From the NCBI GenBank assembly GCA_004017275.1, contig SAKE01000006.1, positions 82,662 to 146,661 on the forward strand: a stretch of DNA of 64,000 nt, in the 5' to 3' direction. The notes beneath the pieces were generated by a model. That model saw nothing but the letters and a program-made list of their open reading frames with translations, was not told the origin of the DNA and ran no database searches. Below are positions 32,056-40,617 of the stretch, one piece after another. How positions within the stretch are numbered: position 1 is the first letter of the stretch; each line of letters starts with the position of its first letter. The position numbers were made by a program, and so were the translations under genes. The DNA is from Mesorhizobium sp. Its GTDB lineage: Bacteria > Pseudomonadota > Alphaproteobacteria > Rhizobiales > Rhizobiaceae.

Positions 32056-35000
32056 TCAGGCCGCCCCACCTTCCGGCACCGTTTCCCCGTGTGTGTCTTC
32101 GCCTTCCTGCCTCTCCTTCAGCTCCTTGATCCTGAACCACGTCACATAAAGCGCCGGCAGGAACAGCAGCGTGATCGCCGTGCCGGCGATGATGCCGCCC
32201 ATCATCGCATAGGCCATCGGCCCCCAAAACACCTCACGCGCGATTGGGATCAGCGCCAGGCTGGCGGCGGCCGCCGTCAGGGCGATCGGCCGCATCCGGT
32301 GTTCCGTCGCCTCGATGACGGCCGCCCAGCGGTCCTTGCCTTCGCTGACAAGGTCCTCGATCTGCACGATCAGGATGACCGAGTTGCGGATCAGAATACC
32401 GATCAGCGCCAGCACGCCGAGAATGGCGACGAAGCCGAGCGGCGCGCCGCTCGGCACCAGGGCCGCCACCACGCCGATAAGGCCGAGGGGTGCCACGGCC
32501 ACGACCAGGAACAGGCGCTGGAAGCTCTGCAACTGCACCATCAGGATCGTTGCCATGACGAACAGCATCAACGGCACCACCGCCGCAATCGGTCCTTGGC
32601 TTTTGCCGCTCTCCTCGACCGAGCCGGCGGTCTCGATTGAATAGCCCGGCGGCAGCTTGGCGATGAAGGCATCGACCGATGGCTTCAGTTCGTTGACAAC
32701 GGTGGCCGGCAGCACGTCGCCAACCAGTCCGGCGCGAACGGTGATGGTTGGAATGCGGTCGCGTCGCCACACCGTTGGCTGCTCCAGATCGTAGCGGAAG
32801 TTGGCGACTGCCGCGAGCGGGATCGCCTCGCCGGTGCTGGTCGGCAGTTGCATGTTCTGCAACGTCTCGATTGAGCCGCGTTCGGCCCCGCGTGAGCGTG
32901 CCACGACATTGATCAGGTAGGTGGCGTCGCGCACCTGCGTGATGGTGGCGCCGCCGACCGTGCTGTTGAGCGCGCTGGCAATGTCGGAAGAGGTGATGCC
33001 GAGCTGGCGTGCCTTGTCCTGCAGCACGTCGACCCTCAGCACGCGTTGCGGCTCATTCCAGTCGACGGTCGGCGCGGCAAGCCTGGAATTGGCCGAGATG
33101 ACACCGGCGAATTGCTGCGCCAGCTCGCGTACCGTCTGGATGTCGGGACCGCCGACGCGATACTGCACCGGGCGGCCAACCGGCGGTCCGAGTTCGAGCG
33201 GCTTGACGAAGGCGTCGGTGCCGACGAACTCCTCGCGCAGCAGCGTTTCCAGCGCCGGCTTCACCCGATTGCGGGCCTCGATGCTCTTGGTGACGATGAC
33301 GGTCTGGCCGAAATAGGGGTTGGCCGGCTGCACGTCATAGGCGAGCACGAAGCGCACCGCGCCCTGGCCGATATAGGACGAGAAATGGTCGATGTCGGGA
33401 TTGCCGACCAGCGCCCGCTGCTCGAAGCGCTCCATCTGGTCACGCGTCTCGGCGATCGAAGAGTTCTGCGGCAGGTTCCAGTCGACGATCAGCTCGGGCC
33501 GGTCCGATGGCGGGAAGAACTGCTGCTGCACCAGACCGAAGCCGGCGATTGAGGCGGCAAACAACAGCGCCGTGACGATGATGGTCAGCCAGTGATGGCG
33601 CACCGAGCCGACAAGCACGCGCCGGAACAGCGAGGTGAAGCGCCCCGGCTGGTCGTGGTGTTTCGTCTTCATCGTCGACGGCAGGATTGTGACGCCAAGC
33701 AATGGCGCGAACAGCACCGCCACGATCCATGACACCAGCAGCGACACGGCGATGACGACGAACAGCGTAAAGGTATATTCGCCGGCGGCGCTGTTGTTGA
33801 GGCCGATCGGGATGAAGCCGGCGACCGTCACCAGCGTGCCGGTCAGCATCGGGAAGGCGGTCGAGGTGTAGACATAGGTCGCCGCCTTGCGCAGATTGTC
33901 GCCGATCTCCAGCCGCGCCACCATCATCTCGACCGCGATCATCGCGTCGTCGACCAGGAGGCCTAGCGCGATGATCAGCGCGCCCAGCGAAATGCGCTGC
34001 AGCGAAATGCCGAGATAGGCCATGACCGTGAAGGTGATAGCCAGCACCAGCGGGATCGACAACGCCACGACGAAGCCGGCGCGCATGCCGAGGCTGATGA
34101 AGGATACCGCGAGCACAATCGCCACCGCCTCGAACAGCGCGCGGGTAAAGCCCGAGACCGCCTCCTCGACGATAACCGGCTGGTCGGCGACCAGATGCAC
34201 GCCGACGCCGACCGGCAGGTCGGCCAGCACTTTGTTCATCTCCTGATGCAGGGCCTCGCCGAATTCGAGCAGATTGGCGTTGGGCTTCATGCCGATGGCG
34301 AGCCCGATCGCATCCTGGCCGTTGAAGCGGAACAGCGCCGTCGGCGGATCGACATAGCCGCGCGTGATCGTCGCCACGTCGCTCAGCCGGAAGAAGCGGT
34401 CGTTGACACGCAGATTGATGGCACGAAGGCTTTCCTCCGAGGTGAACTGGCCGCCGACGCGTACGCTGATCCGCTCCGGGCCGGACTGGATGACGCCGGA
34501 CGGCGTGATCGCGTTCTGCGCTTGCAGGCTGGCGACAATCGCCTGCTGGTTCAGGCCAAGGGCGGCGATCTGGCGGGTCGAGAATTCGAGGTAGATCGCC
34601 TCGTCCTGCGCGCCGACCAAATCGACCTTGCCGGCATTCGGCACGGTCAGGATTTTGGTGCGGACATCCTCGACATAGTCGCGCAACTGGCGCGGCGTCA
34701 GCCCGTCCGATGTGAAGGCGTAGATGTTGCCGTAGACGTCGCCGAAGCGATCGTTGAAGAACGGTCCCTGCACGCCTTGCGGGAACTGCGCCTTGATATC
34801 GTTGACCATGTTGCGCACCTGAATCCAGTTCGGCACGACATCGCGCGCCTTGGTGGTGTCCTTCAGGTTGACGAAGATCACGGTCTGGCCGGCGGTGGTG
34901 ACCGACTTGGTGTAATCGAGGCTGTCGAGCTCCTCGAGCTTCTTCTCGATGCGGTCAGTGACCTGCTGCACCGTCTCCTTGACCGAGGCGCCCGGCCAAT

Positions 35001-35157
35001 TGGCCTGGATGATCATCGTCTTGATGGTGAAGGCGGGGTCTTCCTCGCGACCGAGATTGAGATAGGAGAAGACGCCGGCCACGACGAAGACCAGCATGAA
35101 ATACCAGACCAGCGAGCGGTGGTTGAGCGCCCAGTCGGAGAGATTGAAGCCCCTCAT
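32056..35157 (-). CDS. RND efflux transporter, inner-membrane pump
   Basis: A 1033-residue pump of the hydrophobe/amphiphile efflux group of the RND superfamily. It exports substrates to the outside using the proton gradient. Visible parts are the first helix (NHRSLVWYFMLVFVVAGVFSY), two large periplasmic loops, the TM4 motif LGLLVDDAMIAVEMM with the proton-relay acidic pair, and the second half-repeat. The early GREEDPAF motif, rather than AcrB-type residues, is frequent in the branch of less-characterised alphaproteobacterial pumps. It overlaps the adaptor gene by four bases. No outer-membrane channel gene is next to it, so a shared TolC is likely. Confidence 0.93.
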   Translation of the reverse strand: MRGFNLSDWALNHRSLVWYFMLVFVVAGVFSYLNLGREEDPAFTIKTMIIQANWPGASVKETVQQVTDRIEKKLEELDSLDYTKSVTTAGQTVIFVNLKDTTKARDVVPNWIQVRNMVNDIKAQFPQGVQGPFFNDRFGDVYGNIYAFTSDGLTPRQLRDYVEDVRTKILTVPNAGKVDLVGAQDEAIYLEFSTRQIAALGLNQQAIVASLQAQNAITPSGVIQSGPERISVRVGGQFTSEESLRAINLRVNDRFFRLSDVATITRGYVDPPTALFRFNGQDAIGLAIGMKPNANLLEFGEALHQEMNKVLADLPVGVGVHLVADQPVIVEEAVSGFTRALFEAVAIVLAVSFISLGMRAGFVVALSIPLVLAITFTVMAYLGISLQRISLGALIIALGLLVDDAMIAVEMMVARLEIGDNLRKAATYVYTSTAFPMLTGTLVTVAGFIPIGLNNSAAGEYTFTLFVVIAVSLLVSWIVAVLFAPLLGVTILPSTMKTKHHDQPGRFTSLFRRVLVGSVRHHWLTIIVTALLFAASIAGFGLVQQQFFPPSDRPELIVDWNLPQNSSIAETRDQMERFEQRALVGNPDIDHFSSYIGQGAVRFVLAYDVQPANPYFGQTVIVTKSIEARNRVKPALETLLREEFVGTDAFVKPLELGPPVGRPVQYRVGGPDIQTVRELAQQFAGVISANSRLAAPTVDWNEPQRVLRVDVLQDKARQLGITSSDIASALNSTVGGATITQVRDATYLINVVARSRGAERGSIETLQNMQLPTSTGEAIPLAAVANFRYDLEQPTVWRRDRIPTITVRAGLVGDVLPATVVNELKPSVDAFIAKLPPGYSIETAGSVEESGKSQGPIAAVVPLMLFVMATILMVQLQSFQRLFLVVAVAPLGLIGVVAALVPSGAPLGFVAILGVLALIGILIRNSVILIVQIEDLVSEGKDRWAAVIEATEHRMRPIALTAAAASLALIPIAREVFWGPMAYAMMGGIIAGTAITLLFLPALYVTWFRIKELKERQEGEDTHGETVPEGGAA

Positions 35158-36233
35158 GAGGCCCCTCCCTCGGGCACTTTCACCTTCTGACCTTCGCTCA
35201 GGCTGTGGACGCCGGCGGTGACCACACGCATGCCGGCTTCAAGTCCTTCGGCCACCGTGAAGGCGTCGCCATTCTTCGACGCGATCTTGATTTCGCGCGC
35301 ACTCACGCTCGATGTCTCCGGATTGACGATCCACACTCTGTCGGAACCATCCTTTTCGAGCAGCGCCGATAGAGGCAGTTCGATCGTCGGCGCCACTTTG
35401 GTCATACGGGTGGCCGTCACCGTCGAGCCGAGCCTGAAAGATTGCGGCGGATCGGTGAGCGTCAGCTTGACGCGCCGCGTGCGGGTCGAGCCCTCGGACT
35501 GCGGCGCGATTTCGCGCAGCTTGGCCTCGGTCTGGATTGTCGGCAGCGACTGCAGGATAACCTGGAACGGCGTGCCGGCCGCGAGATCGCCGGTCAATTG
35601 GTCGGGAATGTCGACCACCGCCTCGCGCAGGTCCGAGCGGGCCACGGTGACGACCGCCTGGCCGGGCGAGACCGTCTGGCCGACCTCGGCGCCGACGGCG
35701 GTGACGACACCGTCGAAATCAGAGAACAGCCTGGCATAACCCAGCTGTTCCTGCGATTTGGCAAGCGAAGCCTTGGCCCGTTCGACACCCGCCTGCGCGG
35801 CTTTGCGCGCCTGCTGCGCTGCATCGAAGACGGCCTGCGTGGTGTTGGCCGAGGCGAGCAGCTGGCGCTGCCGCTCCTCGCTGGCGGCGGCGTTGGCGAA
35901 TTGCGCCTCGGCATTGGAGAGCTCCGCCTTGGCCCCCTGGACAGCCAGTTCCAACGCGGTCGGATCGAGCGCGGCGATGGTCGTGCCCTTGCTGACGATG
36001 TCGCCGACATTGACGTCGCGCGAGACGACCCGGCCAAGCAAGCGGAAGGCAAGCTCGGCGCTGACTTGCGGCTCGATGGAACCGGCGAAGCCAAAGACCT
36101 GGGTGGTGCGTGGCTCGATCACCTTCGACAGCACCGGCCGGATAATCTCGGGCGGCTTTTCATCCGACTTGGAGCAGGATGCGAGCGTGCCGAGCGTAAG
36201 TACACCGAGCAGGATAGGTCGCAGCCGGCTCAT
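35154..36233 (-). CDS. RND efflux periplasmic adaptor, lipoprotein 1
   Basis: A 359-residue membrane-fusion protein linking the pump to an outer-membrane channel. It is lipid-anchored through C20 in the lipobox LASC. After it come the biotinyl-lipoyl half (FRLLGRVVSRDVNVGD), an alpha-helical hairpin rich in Ala/Gln (about 100-165), the second lipoyl half (FDGVVTAVGAEVGQTVSPG) and beta-barrel and membrane-proximal domains. The four-base overlaps on both sides place it in one operon with the other adaptor and the pump. Confidence 0.92.
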   Translation of the reverse strand: MSRLRPILLGVLTLGTLASCSKSDEKPPEIIRPVLSKVIEPRTTQVFGFAGSIEPQVSAELAFRLLGRVVSRDVNVGDIVSKGTTIAALDPTALELAVQGAKAELSNAEAQFANAAASEERQRQLLASANTTQAVFDAAQQARKAAQAGVERAKASLAKSQEQLGYARLFSDFDGVVTAVGAEVGQTVSPGQAVVTVARSDLREAVVDIPDQLTGDLAAGTPFQVILQSLPTIQTEAKLREIAPQSEGSTRTRRVKLTLTDPPQSFRLGSTVTATRMTKVAPTIELPLSALLEKDGSDRVWIVNPETSSVSAREIKIASKNGDAFTVAEGLEAGMRVVTAGVHSLSEGQKVKVPEGGAS

Positions 36234-37369
36234 TGGCCCGCTCCCGATATCTCGATCGTCTGTCCCGGACTGAGCGACTGTCCGCCCGCGGTGACGACGC
36301 TTTGGCCCTCGTCCAGCCCTTTGGCGATCACCACCGTGCCGGAATCGAACGCCAGCACTTCGACCGGCGCCATCGTCACCGCCTTGGTCGAGGGGGCGAC
36401 GATCCAGACCGCCGGCTTGCCGGCGCTGGACGTCAGCGCCTGCCAGGGCAGCAGGATCGCCTTCGCCGATTTGGCGCTGACCGAGCCGATGACGGCGGCT
36501 CCCAGCGGCATGCCGGTGGGCGTGTCGGGAATGGCGACCTTGACCCGGACCGAGCCCGAAGCCGGGTCGATCGCTGGCGAGATTTCGCGGACCTTGCCCG
36601 TCGCCCTGATCTGCGGATCGGACAGCAGTGTGATCGTCACCGCCGGCGAAGCCGGCGTCTTGGCAACGAGCGTCTCCTGCACGTTGAACACGGCGTCGCG
36701 GTCGCCGTCCTCGGCGACGGTGAAGACGGTTTGCGCGGCTTGCACCACCTGGCCGGCTTCGACTTGACGGGCGGTGATCACGCCGGCGGCGCCGGCCTTG
36801 AGTTCGGTGAAGGACAGGTCTTGCTGGGCATTGGCGAATGCACTCTGGGCGGCCTCGACGCTGCCTTGGGCCACCTTCAGCGCCTGGTCGGCGGCGTCAT
36901 AGTCGCGCCTTGTGGTGAAACCCTGGGCAAGCAGCGTCTTCTGCCGCTCGAAGGCAGCGGCGGACTGGGTCAGTTGCGCCTGCGCGGCGTCAAGATCGGC
37001 CTGCGCCGAGCGCAGATCGGATTGCTGCTCCTGCGGGTCGATGCGGGCAAGCACCGCACCCTGGTCGACATGCTGGCCGACATCGACAAGTCGTTCTGCG
37101 ACGCGGCCGCCGACGCGGAACGACAGATTGTTCAGCGTGCGCGCCGCAATCACCCCCGTCAGCGAGGTCCTCGGCGCATAGTCGGCGATCGCCACCGTTT
37201 CCGTACGCACCATGACGGGCAGTTTCTTTGCCGCTGCTTCCTGCTTCTGGCAGCCGGCCAGCAGAAGGGCCACCGCGCAAGCGAGAAGCGCCGAGACGGC
37301 TGGAAACGGCAAAAGGCTGGAGGTTTTGATCGATAGCGGCGAGACGGACGATGCCACGTTCCTGCTCAT
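36230..37369 (-). CDS. RND efflux periplasmic adaptor, lipoprotein 2
   Basis: A 379-residue membrane-fusion protein, paralogous to the next gene's product. The N-terminus is long and ends in the lipobox LAGC (C40). The lipoyl halves (FRVGGRVAERLVDVGQHVDQG and LKAGAAGVITARQVEAGQVV) flank a helical hairpin with ADLDAAQAQLTQSAAAFERQ, followed by the barrel domain. It is the first gene of the pump operon. ATG 37369 is chosen over one ten codons earlier. Having two different adaptors for one pump suggests a mixed adaptor assembly; the regulatory gene is not seen nearby. Confidence 0.9.
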   Translation of the reverse strand: MSRNVASSVSPLSIKTSSLLPFPAVSALLACAVALLLAGCQKQEAAAKKLPVMVRTETVAIADYAPRTSLTGVIAARTLNNLSFRVGGRVAERLVDVGQHVDQGAVLARIDPQEQQSDLRSAQADLDAAQAQLTQSAAAFERQKTLLAQGFTTRRDYDAADQALKVAQGSVEAAQSAFANAQQDLSFTELKAGAAGVITARQVEAGQVVQAAQTVFTVAEDGDRDAVFNVQETLVAKTPASPAVTITLLSDPQIRATGKVREISPAIDPASGSVRVKVAIPDTPTGMPLGAAVIGSVSAKSAKAILLPWQALTSSAGKPAVWIVAPSTKAVTMAPVEVLAFDSGTVVIAKGLDEGQSVVTAGGQSLSPGQTIEISGAGQ

Positions 37370-37603
37370 GGGCTCCCCCGGCCGCGGGCCGCTCGCCAAT
37401 CGCGATGCCTCGCGAACATCTGGAGGATAATCGATCCCCGGAAAAAGGAAACCGGTCTCGTACGCGTATCGCCCGATTGGCTAAGCGGGATCGCAGGCCC
37501 AATCGCCTGCCGGCGGTGCCGACTTGAGGAAAACGTGAAATAAGGTCAGAAGACGTGTCAGCGGCATCAAACAAGAACGGGCGCCGGCCCGATGAGGGAT
37601 ATC
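37370..37603. other. Divergent promoter region between pump operon and gabT
   Basis: About 230 nt between the divergent adaptor and gabT genes. I see no terminator, small frame or clear -35/-10 pair. The gabT ribosome-binding site GAGGGAT lies at 37594-37600. Confidence 0.35.
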
Positions 37604-38881
37604 ATGAAGAATTCAGCCATTTCCGAACGCAAGAACCAGTCGATCTCGCGCGGCGTCGGCATGACCACGCAAATCTATGCCGACCGGGCTGAAAACTCGG
37701 AAATCTGGGATGTCGAAGGCGGCCGCTATATCGATTTCTCGTCGGGCATCGCCGTCGTCAACACCGGGCATCGCCATCCCAAGGTGATCGAGGCGGTCAA
37801 GGCACAGCTCGACCGCTTCACCCACACCTGCCACCAGGTGGTGCCCTATGAGAGCTACGTGCGGCTGGCCGAACGGCTGAACGCCATGCTGCCCGGCAAG
37901 TTCGAGAAGAAGACGATCTTCGTCACCACCGGTGCGGAGGCGGTCGAGAACGCCATCAAGATCGCCCGCAATGCCACCGGCCGCCAGGCGGTCATCGCCT
38001 TTGCCGGCGGCTTCCATGGCCGCACCTTCATGGGCATGGCGCTAACCGGCAAGGTCGTGCCCTACAAGGTCGGGTTCGGCGCCATGCCGGGCGACGTCTA
38101 TCATGCGCCGTTCCCGGTGGCGCTGCACGGTGTATCGGTCGCCGATTCGCTGGCCGCACTCGACCGGCTGTTCAAGGCCGATGTCGACCCGGCCCGGGTC
38201 GCTGCCATCATCATCGAGCCGGTTCAGGGCGAGGGCGGCTTCTACGACGCGCCGCGCGAGTTCTTGACGGCACTGCGCAAGCTCTGCGACCAGCACGGCA
38301 TGCTCCTGATCGCAGACGAAGTGCAGACCGGCTTTGCCCGCACAGGCAAGATGTTCGCGATGGACCACCATGAAGTGGCGGCCGACATCACCACCATGGC
38401 CAAGAGCCTGGCTGGCGGTTTTCCGCTGGCCGCGGTCACCGGCCGTGCCGAAATCATGGATGCGCCCGGCCCCGGCGGCCTCGGTGGCACCTATGGCGGC
38501 AGCCCGATCGGTGTTGCTGCGGCGCATGCCGTGCTCGACGTGATCGACGACGAAAAGCTGTGCGACCGCGCCAACGCGCTGGGTGCAAGGCTGAAACAGC
38601 GGCTGCAATCGATCCGCGACGACGTGCCCGAGATCGTCGATATCCGGGGCCTCGGCTTCATGAACGCGGTCGAGTTCAACGACGTCAAGAAAGGCCTGCC
38701 GTCGGCCGAGATCGCCAACGCGATCCGGCTGAAGGCGCTCGACAAGGGCCTGATCCTGCTGACCTGTGGCGTCTACGGCAACGTCATCCGTTTCCTCGCG
38801 CCGATCACCATCCAGGACGAGGTCATGAACGAGGCGCTCGACATACTGGAAAGCTCGATCCGGGAAGTCTGCGCCGCCTGA
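37604..38881 (+). CDS. gabT: 4-aminobutyrate aminotransferase
   Basis: A 425-residue class III, PLP-dependent transaminase that moves the amino group of GABA to 2-oxoglutarate, giving succinate semialdehyde and glutamate. The PLP lysine is K267 in MAKSLAGGFPL, D238 in IADEVQTGFARTG contacts the cofactor, and VTTGAEAVENAIKIAR binds phosphate. ATG 37604 has a GAGG with six bases spacing; an ATG four codons earlier overlaps that site. No succinate-semialdehyde dehydrogenase gene follows, so the second step is encoded elsewhere. Related class III enzymes are hard to separate, so 5-aminovalerate activity is possible. Confidence 0.9.
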   Translation: MKNSAISERKNQSISRGVGMTTQIYADRAENSEIWDVEGGRYIDFSSGIAVVNTGHRHPKVIEAVKAQLDRFTHTCHQVVPYESYVRLAERLNAMLPGKFEKKTIFVTTGAEAVENAIKIARNATGRQAVIAFAGGFHGRTFMGMALTGKVVPYKVGFGAMPGDVYHAPFPVALHGVSVADSLAALDRLFKADVDPARVAAIIIEPVQGEGGFYDAPREFLTALRKLCDQHGMLLIADEVQTGFARTGKMFAMDHHEVAADITTMAKSLAGGFPLAAVTGRAEIMDAPGPGGLGGTYGGSPIGVAAAHAVLDVIDDEKLCDRANALGARLKQRLQSIRDDVPEIVDIRGLGFMNAVEFNDVKKGLPSAEIANAIRLKALDKGLILLTCGVYGNVIRFLAPITIQDEVMNEALDILESSIREVCAA

Positions 38882-38892
38882 TCGGTAAGGTG

Positions 38893-38908
38893 CCGGCCTG
38901 CGGGCCGG
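38893..38908. terminator. Hairpin between convergent genes
   Basis: CCGGCC (38893-38898) and GGCCGG (38903-38908) form a tight stem with a four-base loop between the gabT stop and the stop of the convergent flavoprotein. No long U-tract follows on either strand, so termination here is only likely. Confidence 0.45.
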
Positions 38909-38910
38909 AA

Positions 38911-40164
38911 TTATCCCACCGCTCTAGAGGGCTCTTTCTCGAGGAAAGCGGCCAGTGCCGCTTTCAGCCCCTCAGGGCCAGCTGCGATCGTTTGCGGCGT
39001 CGGCGAGAAGCCGGCGCCGAGCATCTTGCGGCCAAGCATGTGGTCGCCAGGTCTGTTGACGGATTCGATGCCGAGCAACCGGTCGCCGGCATAGTGATAG
39101 ATCGAGAATTTGTTGTCGGGCAGGTCGCCCAGCACGACATGGCTGTCGCCGCCGGCGGTCAGGCCGACCATTTGCAATTTCATGTCGCCGATGTCGGACC
39201 AGAACCAGGGCACAGCCGAATAGGCGTCGGCATGGCCGGTGATCGTACGCGCGGCAAGCCGCGCCTGATCCGTGGCGTTTTGCACCGATTCCAGCCGCAC
39301 GTCGCCGCCGGTGAACCAGTGCCGGTAAGAGGCGGCGTCGCCGATGGCGAGGATTTCAGGAACCGACGTACGCATCTGATGGTCGACGCGGATGCCGTTG
39401 GCGATGCTGAGGCCGGCGGCCTGCGCCAGTTCGACATTCGGCACGGCGCCGATGCCGACGATGATCATGCGTGCCGGCAGTCTTTCGCCTGACGAGGTGA
39501 TCGCAGCCGTGACATGACCATTTTCGCCTTCGAGCCTGGCAATCGAGGTGTCGGTGAGGATGCGCACGCCTGTCGCTTCCAGCCGTTGCCGGACGTGGCT
39601 CGCCACGACCGGCGCCACGGCGCGGCCCAGCAGCCGGTCGACTGCTTCGACCACGGTCACCATACGCCCGGCTGCCCTCAACGTGGCTGCGATCTCCAGT
39701 CCGATGAAGCCGCCGCCGAGGATGACGACCTCGTCGCTCTGTGCGCTGAGCTCACGGATCAGCCGCGCATCGGCCAGCGAGCGCAGCGACAGCACGCCGG
39801 AAAGATCCGCGCCTGGCAGCGGCAGGAGGCGCGGTCGCGAGCCGGTCGCCAGGATCAGGTGGTCGAAGGCAAGTGCGCCGCCGCCTGATATCTCCAGGCT
39901 GCGGCGCTCGGCATCGATGCGATCGATCCTGACGCCCGGCCGGTAGTCGATGGCGCTGCCGGTGTAGAAGGCCTCGCCGCGCAAGGGTTGCGGCTTGGCC
40001 TCGGCATCCTTGATGAAAGTCTTCGACAGGGGCGGCTTGTGGTATGGCAGTTCGTTCTCGTCACCGACGAGGATCACCGGCCCGTCATAGCCGTCCTCGC
40101 GCAGGCTGGCGGCCGCTTGCACGCCCGCATGACCCGCGCCGACAATGACCACACCGTTGTTCAT
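38911..40164 (-). CDS. FAD/NAD-dependent ferredoxin-reductase-like oxidoreductase
   Basis: A 417-residue pyridine-nucleotide-disulfide-type flavoprotein of the group that supplies electrons to ferredoxins of Rieske oxygenases or P450s (like putidaredoxin reductase). The FAD motif GAGHAG lies at 9-14, NAD-binding VVILGGGFIGLEIAATL lies near 147 and the second FAD motif is EILAIGDAASY. The C-terminal reductase domain with RPGDHMLGRKML follows. There is no redox-active CXXXXC pair, which argues against a thioredoxin- or glutathione-reductase role. No partner ferredoxin or oxygenase gene is adjacent, so the substrate system is unknown. Confidence 0.85.
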   Translation of the reverse strand: MNNGVVIVGAGHAGVQAAASLREDGYDGPVILVGDENELPYHKPPLSKTFIKDAEAKPQPLRGEAFYTGSAIDYRPGVRIDRIDAERRSLEISGGGALAFDHLILATGSRPRLLPLPGADLSGVLSLRSLADARLIRELSAQSDEVVILGGGFIGLEIAATLRAAGRMVTVVEAVDRLLGRAVAPVVASHVRQRLEATGVRILTDTSIARLEGENGHVTAAITSSGERLPARMIIVGIGAVPNVELAQAAGLSIANGIRVDHQMRTSVPEILAIGDAASYRHWFTGGDVRLESVQNATDQARLAARTITGHADAYSAVPWFWSDIGDMKLQMVGLTAGGDSHVVLGDLPDNKFSIYHYAGDRLLGIESVNRPGDHMLGRKMLGAGFSPTPQTIAAGPEGLKAALAAFLEKEPSRAVG

Positions 40165-40224
40165 CGCATTCCAATCCCGGTTCTATCCTAGGGTGCCTCG
40201 CCAGGTGGCAATTGTCTGGCGCCG

Positions 40225-40244
40225 CCGCAAGAGAGCTCTTGCGG
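40225..40244. repeat. Interrupted 20-bp palindrome
   Basis: CCGCAAGAG and CTCTTGCGG are perfect inverted copies around a two-base AG centre. It lies about 60 nt upstream of the flavoprotein start codon and about 85 nt upstream of the Irr box. It may be an operator for either gene; the binding protein is unknown. Confidence 0.5.
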
Positions 40245-40328
40245 GTCGCACCCGGGATGGCGGCTGTCAATCGCACAGTTCAGCGGCAGGATCGGGTGCA
40301 GGCAAAGGCATAAAGTTGACAGTCGTAG

Positions 40329-40345
40329 TTTAGAATAATTCTAAA
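40329..40345. promoter_or_regulatory. Irr-binding iron control element (ICE box)
   Basis: TTTAGAATAATTCTAAA is a full match to the ICE consensus TTTAGAA-N3-TTCTAAA bound by the haem-responsive regulator Irr in rhizobia. The palindrome extends by AG and CT to 21 bp (40327-40347). It lies upstream of the imelysin/bacterioferritin cluster. A TTGACA at 40316-40321 would put a -10 inside the box (repression), while TTGACA 40381-40386 with TTATGG 40405-40410 (18-nt spacing) would place the box upstream (possible activation). Which is used cannot be read from sequence. Confidence 0.85.
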
Positions 40346-40527
40346 CTATTGTTTCAATTGACTTTTCTTGCGGATTGTCATTGACATCCGACGATGTCGC
40401 AGCTTTATGGAAGCTCGCGCGTCAGCGCATCCCTTTAATGTCTGGGCCTTGAACCCTTTCGATTGGAGGCATTTTGGTGTCCTTCTTCCGCGAACCGCGC
40501 GATGGCGCGGCATCTTTTGCGCTCAAT

Positions 40528-40563
40528 GGCATGCCTATGGCTTGGGGCATGCCTATGGCCTGG
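40528..40563 (+). repeat. Two tandem 18-bp copies in the imelysin leader
   Basis: GGCATGCCTATGGCTTGG (40528-40545) is followed by GGCATGCCTATGGCCTGG (40546-40563), one mismatch. If the upstream start with its strong ribosome-binding site at 40465-40469 is used, the repeat encodes GMPMAW twice. Confidence 0.8.
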
Positions 40564-40617
40564 CGCCGGCTGCCGCGCGCGCCGTTTACAGAATTTCCGA
40601 GAAACTGGAGAGTGATC

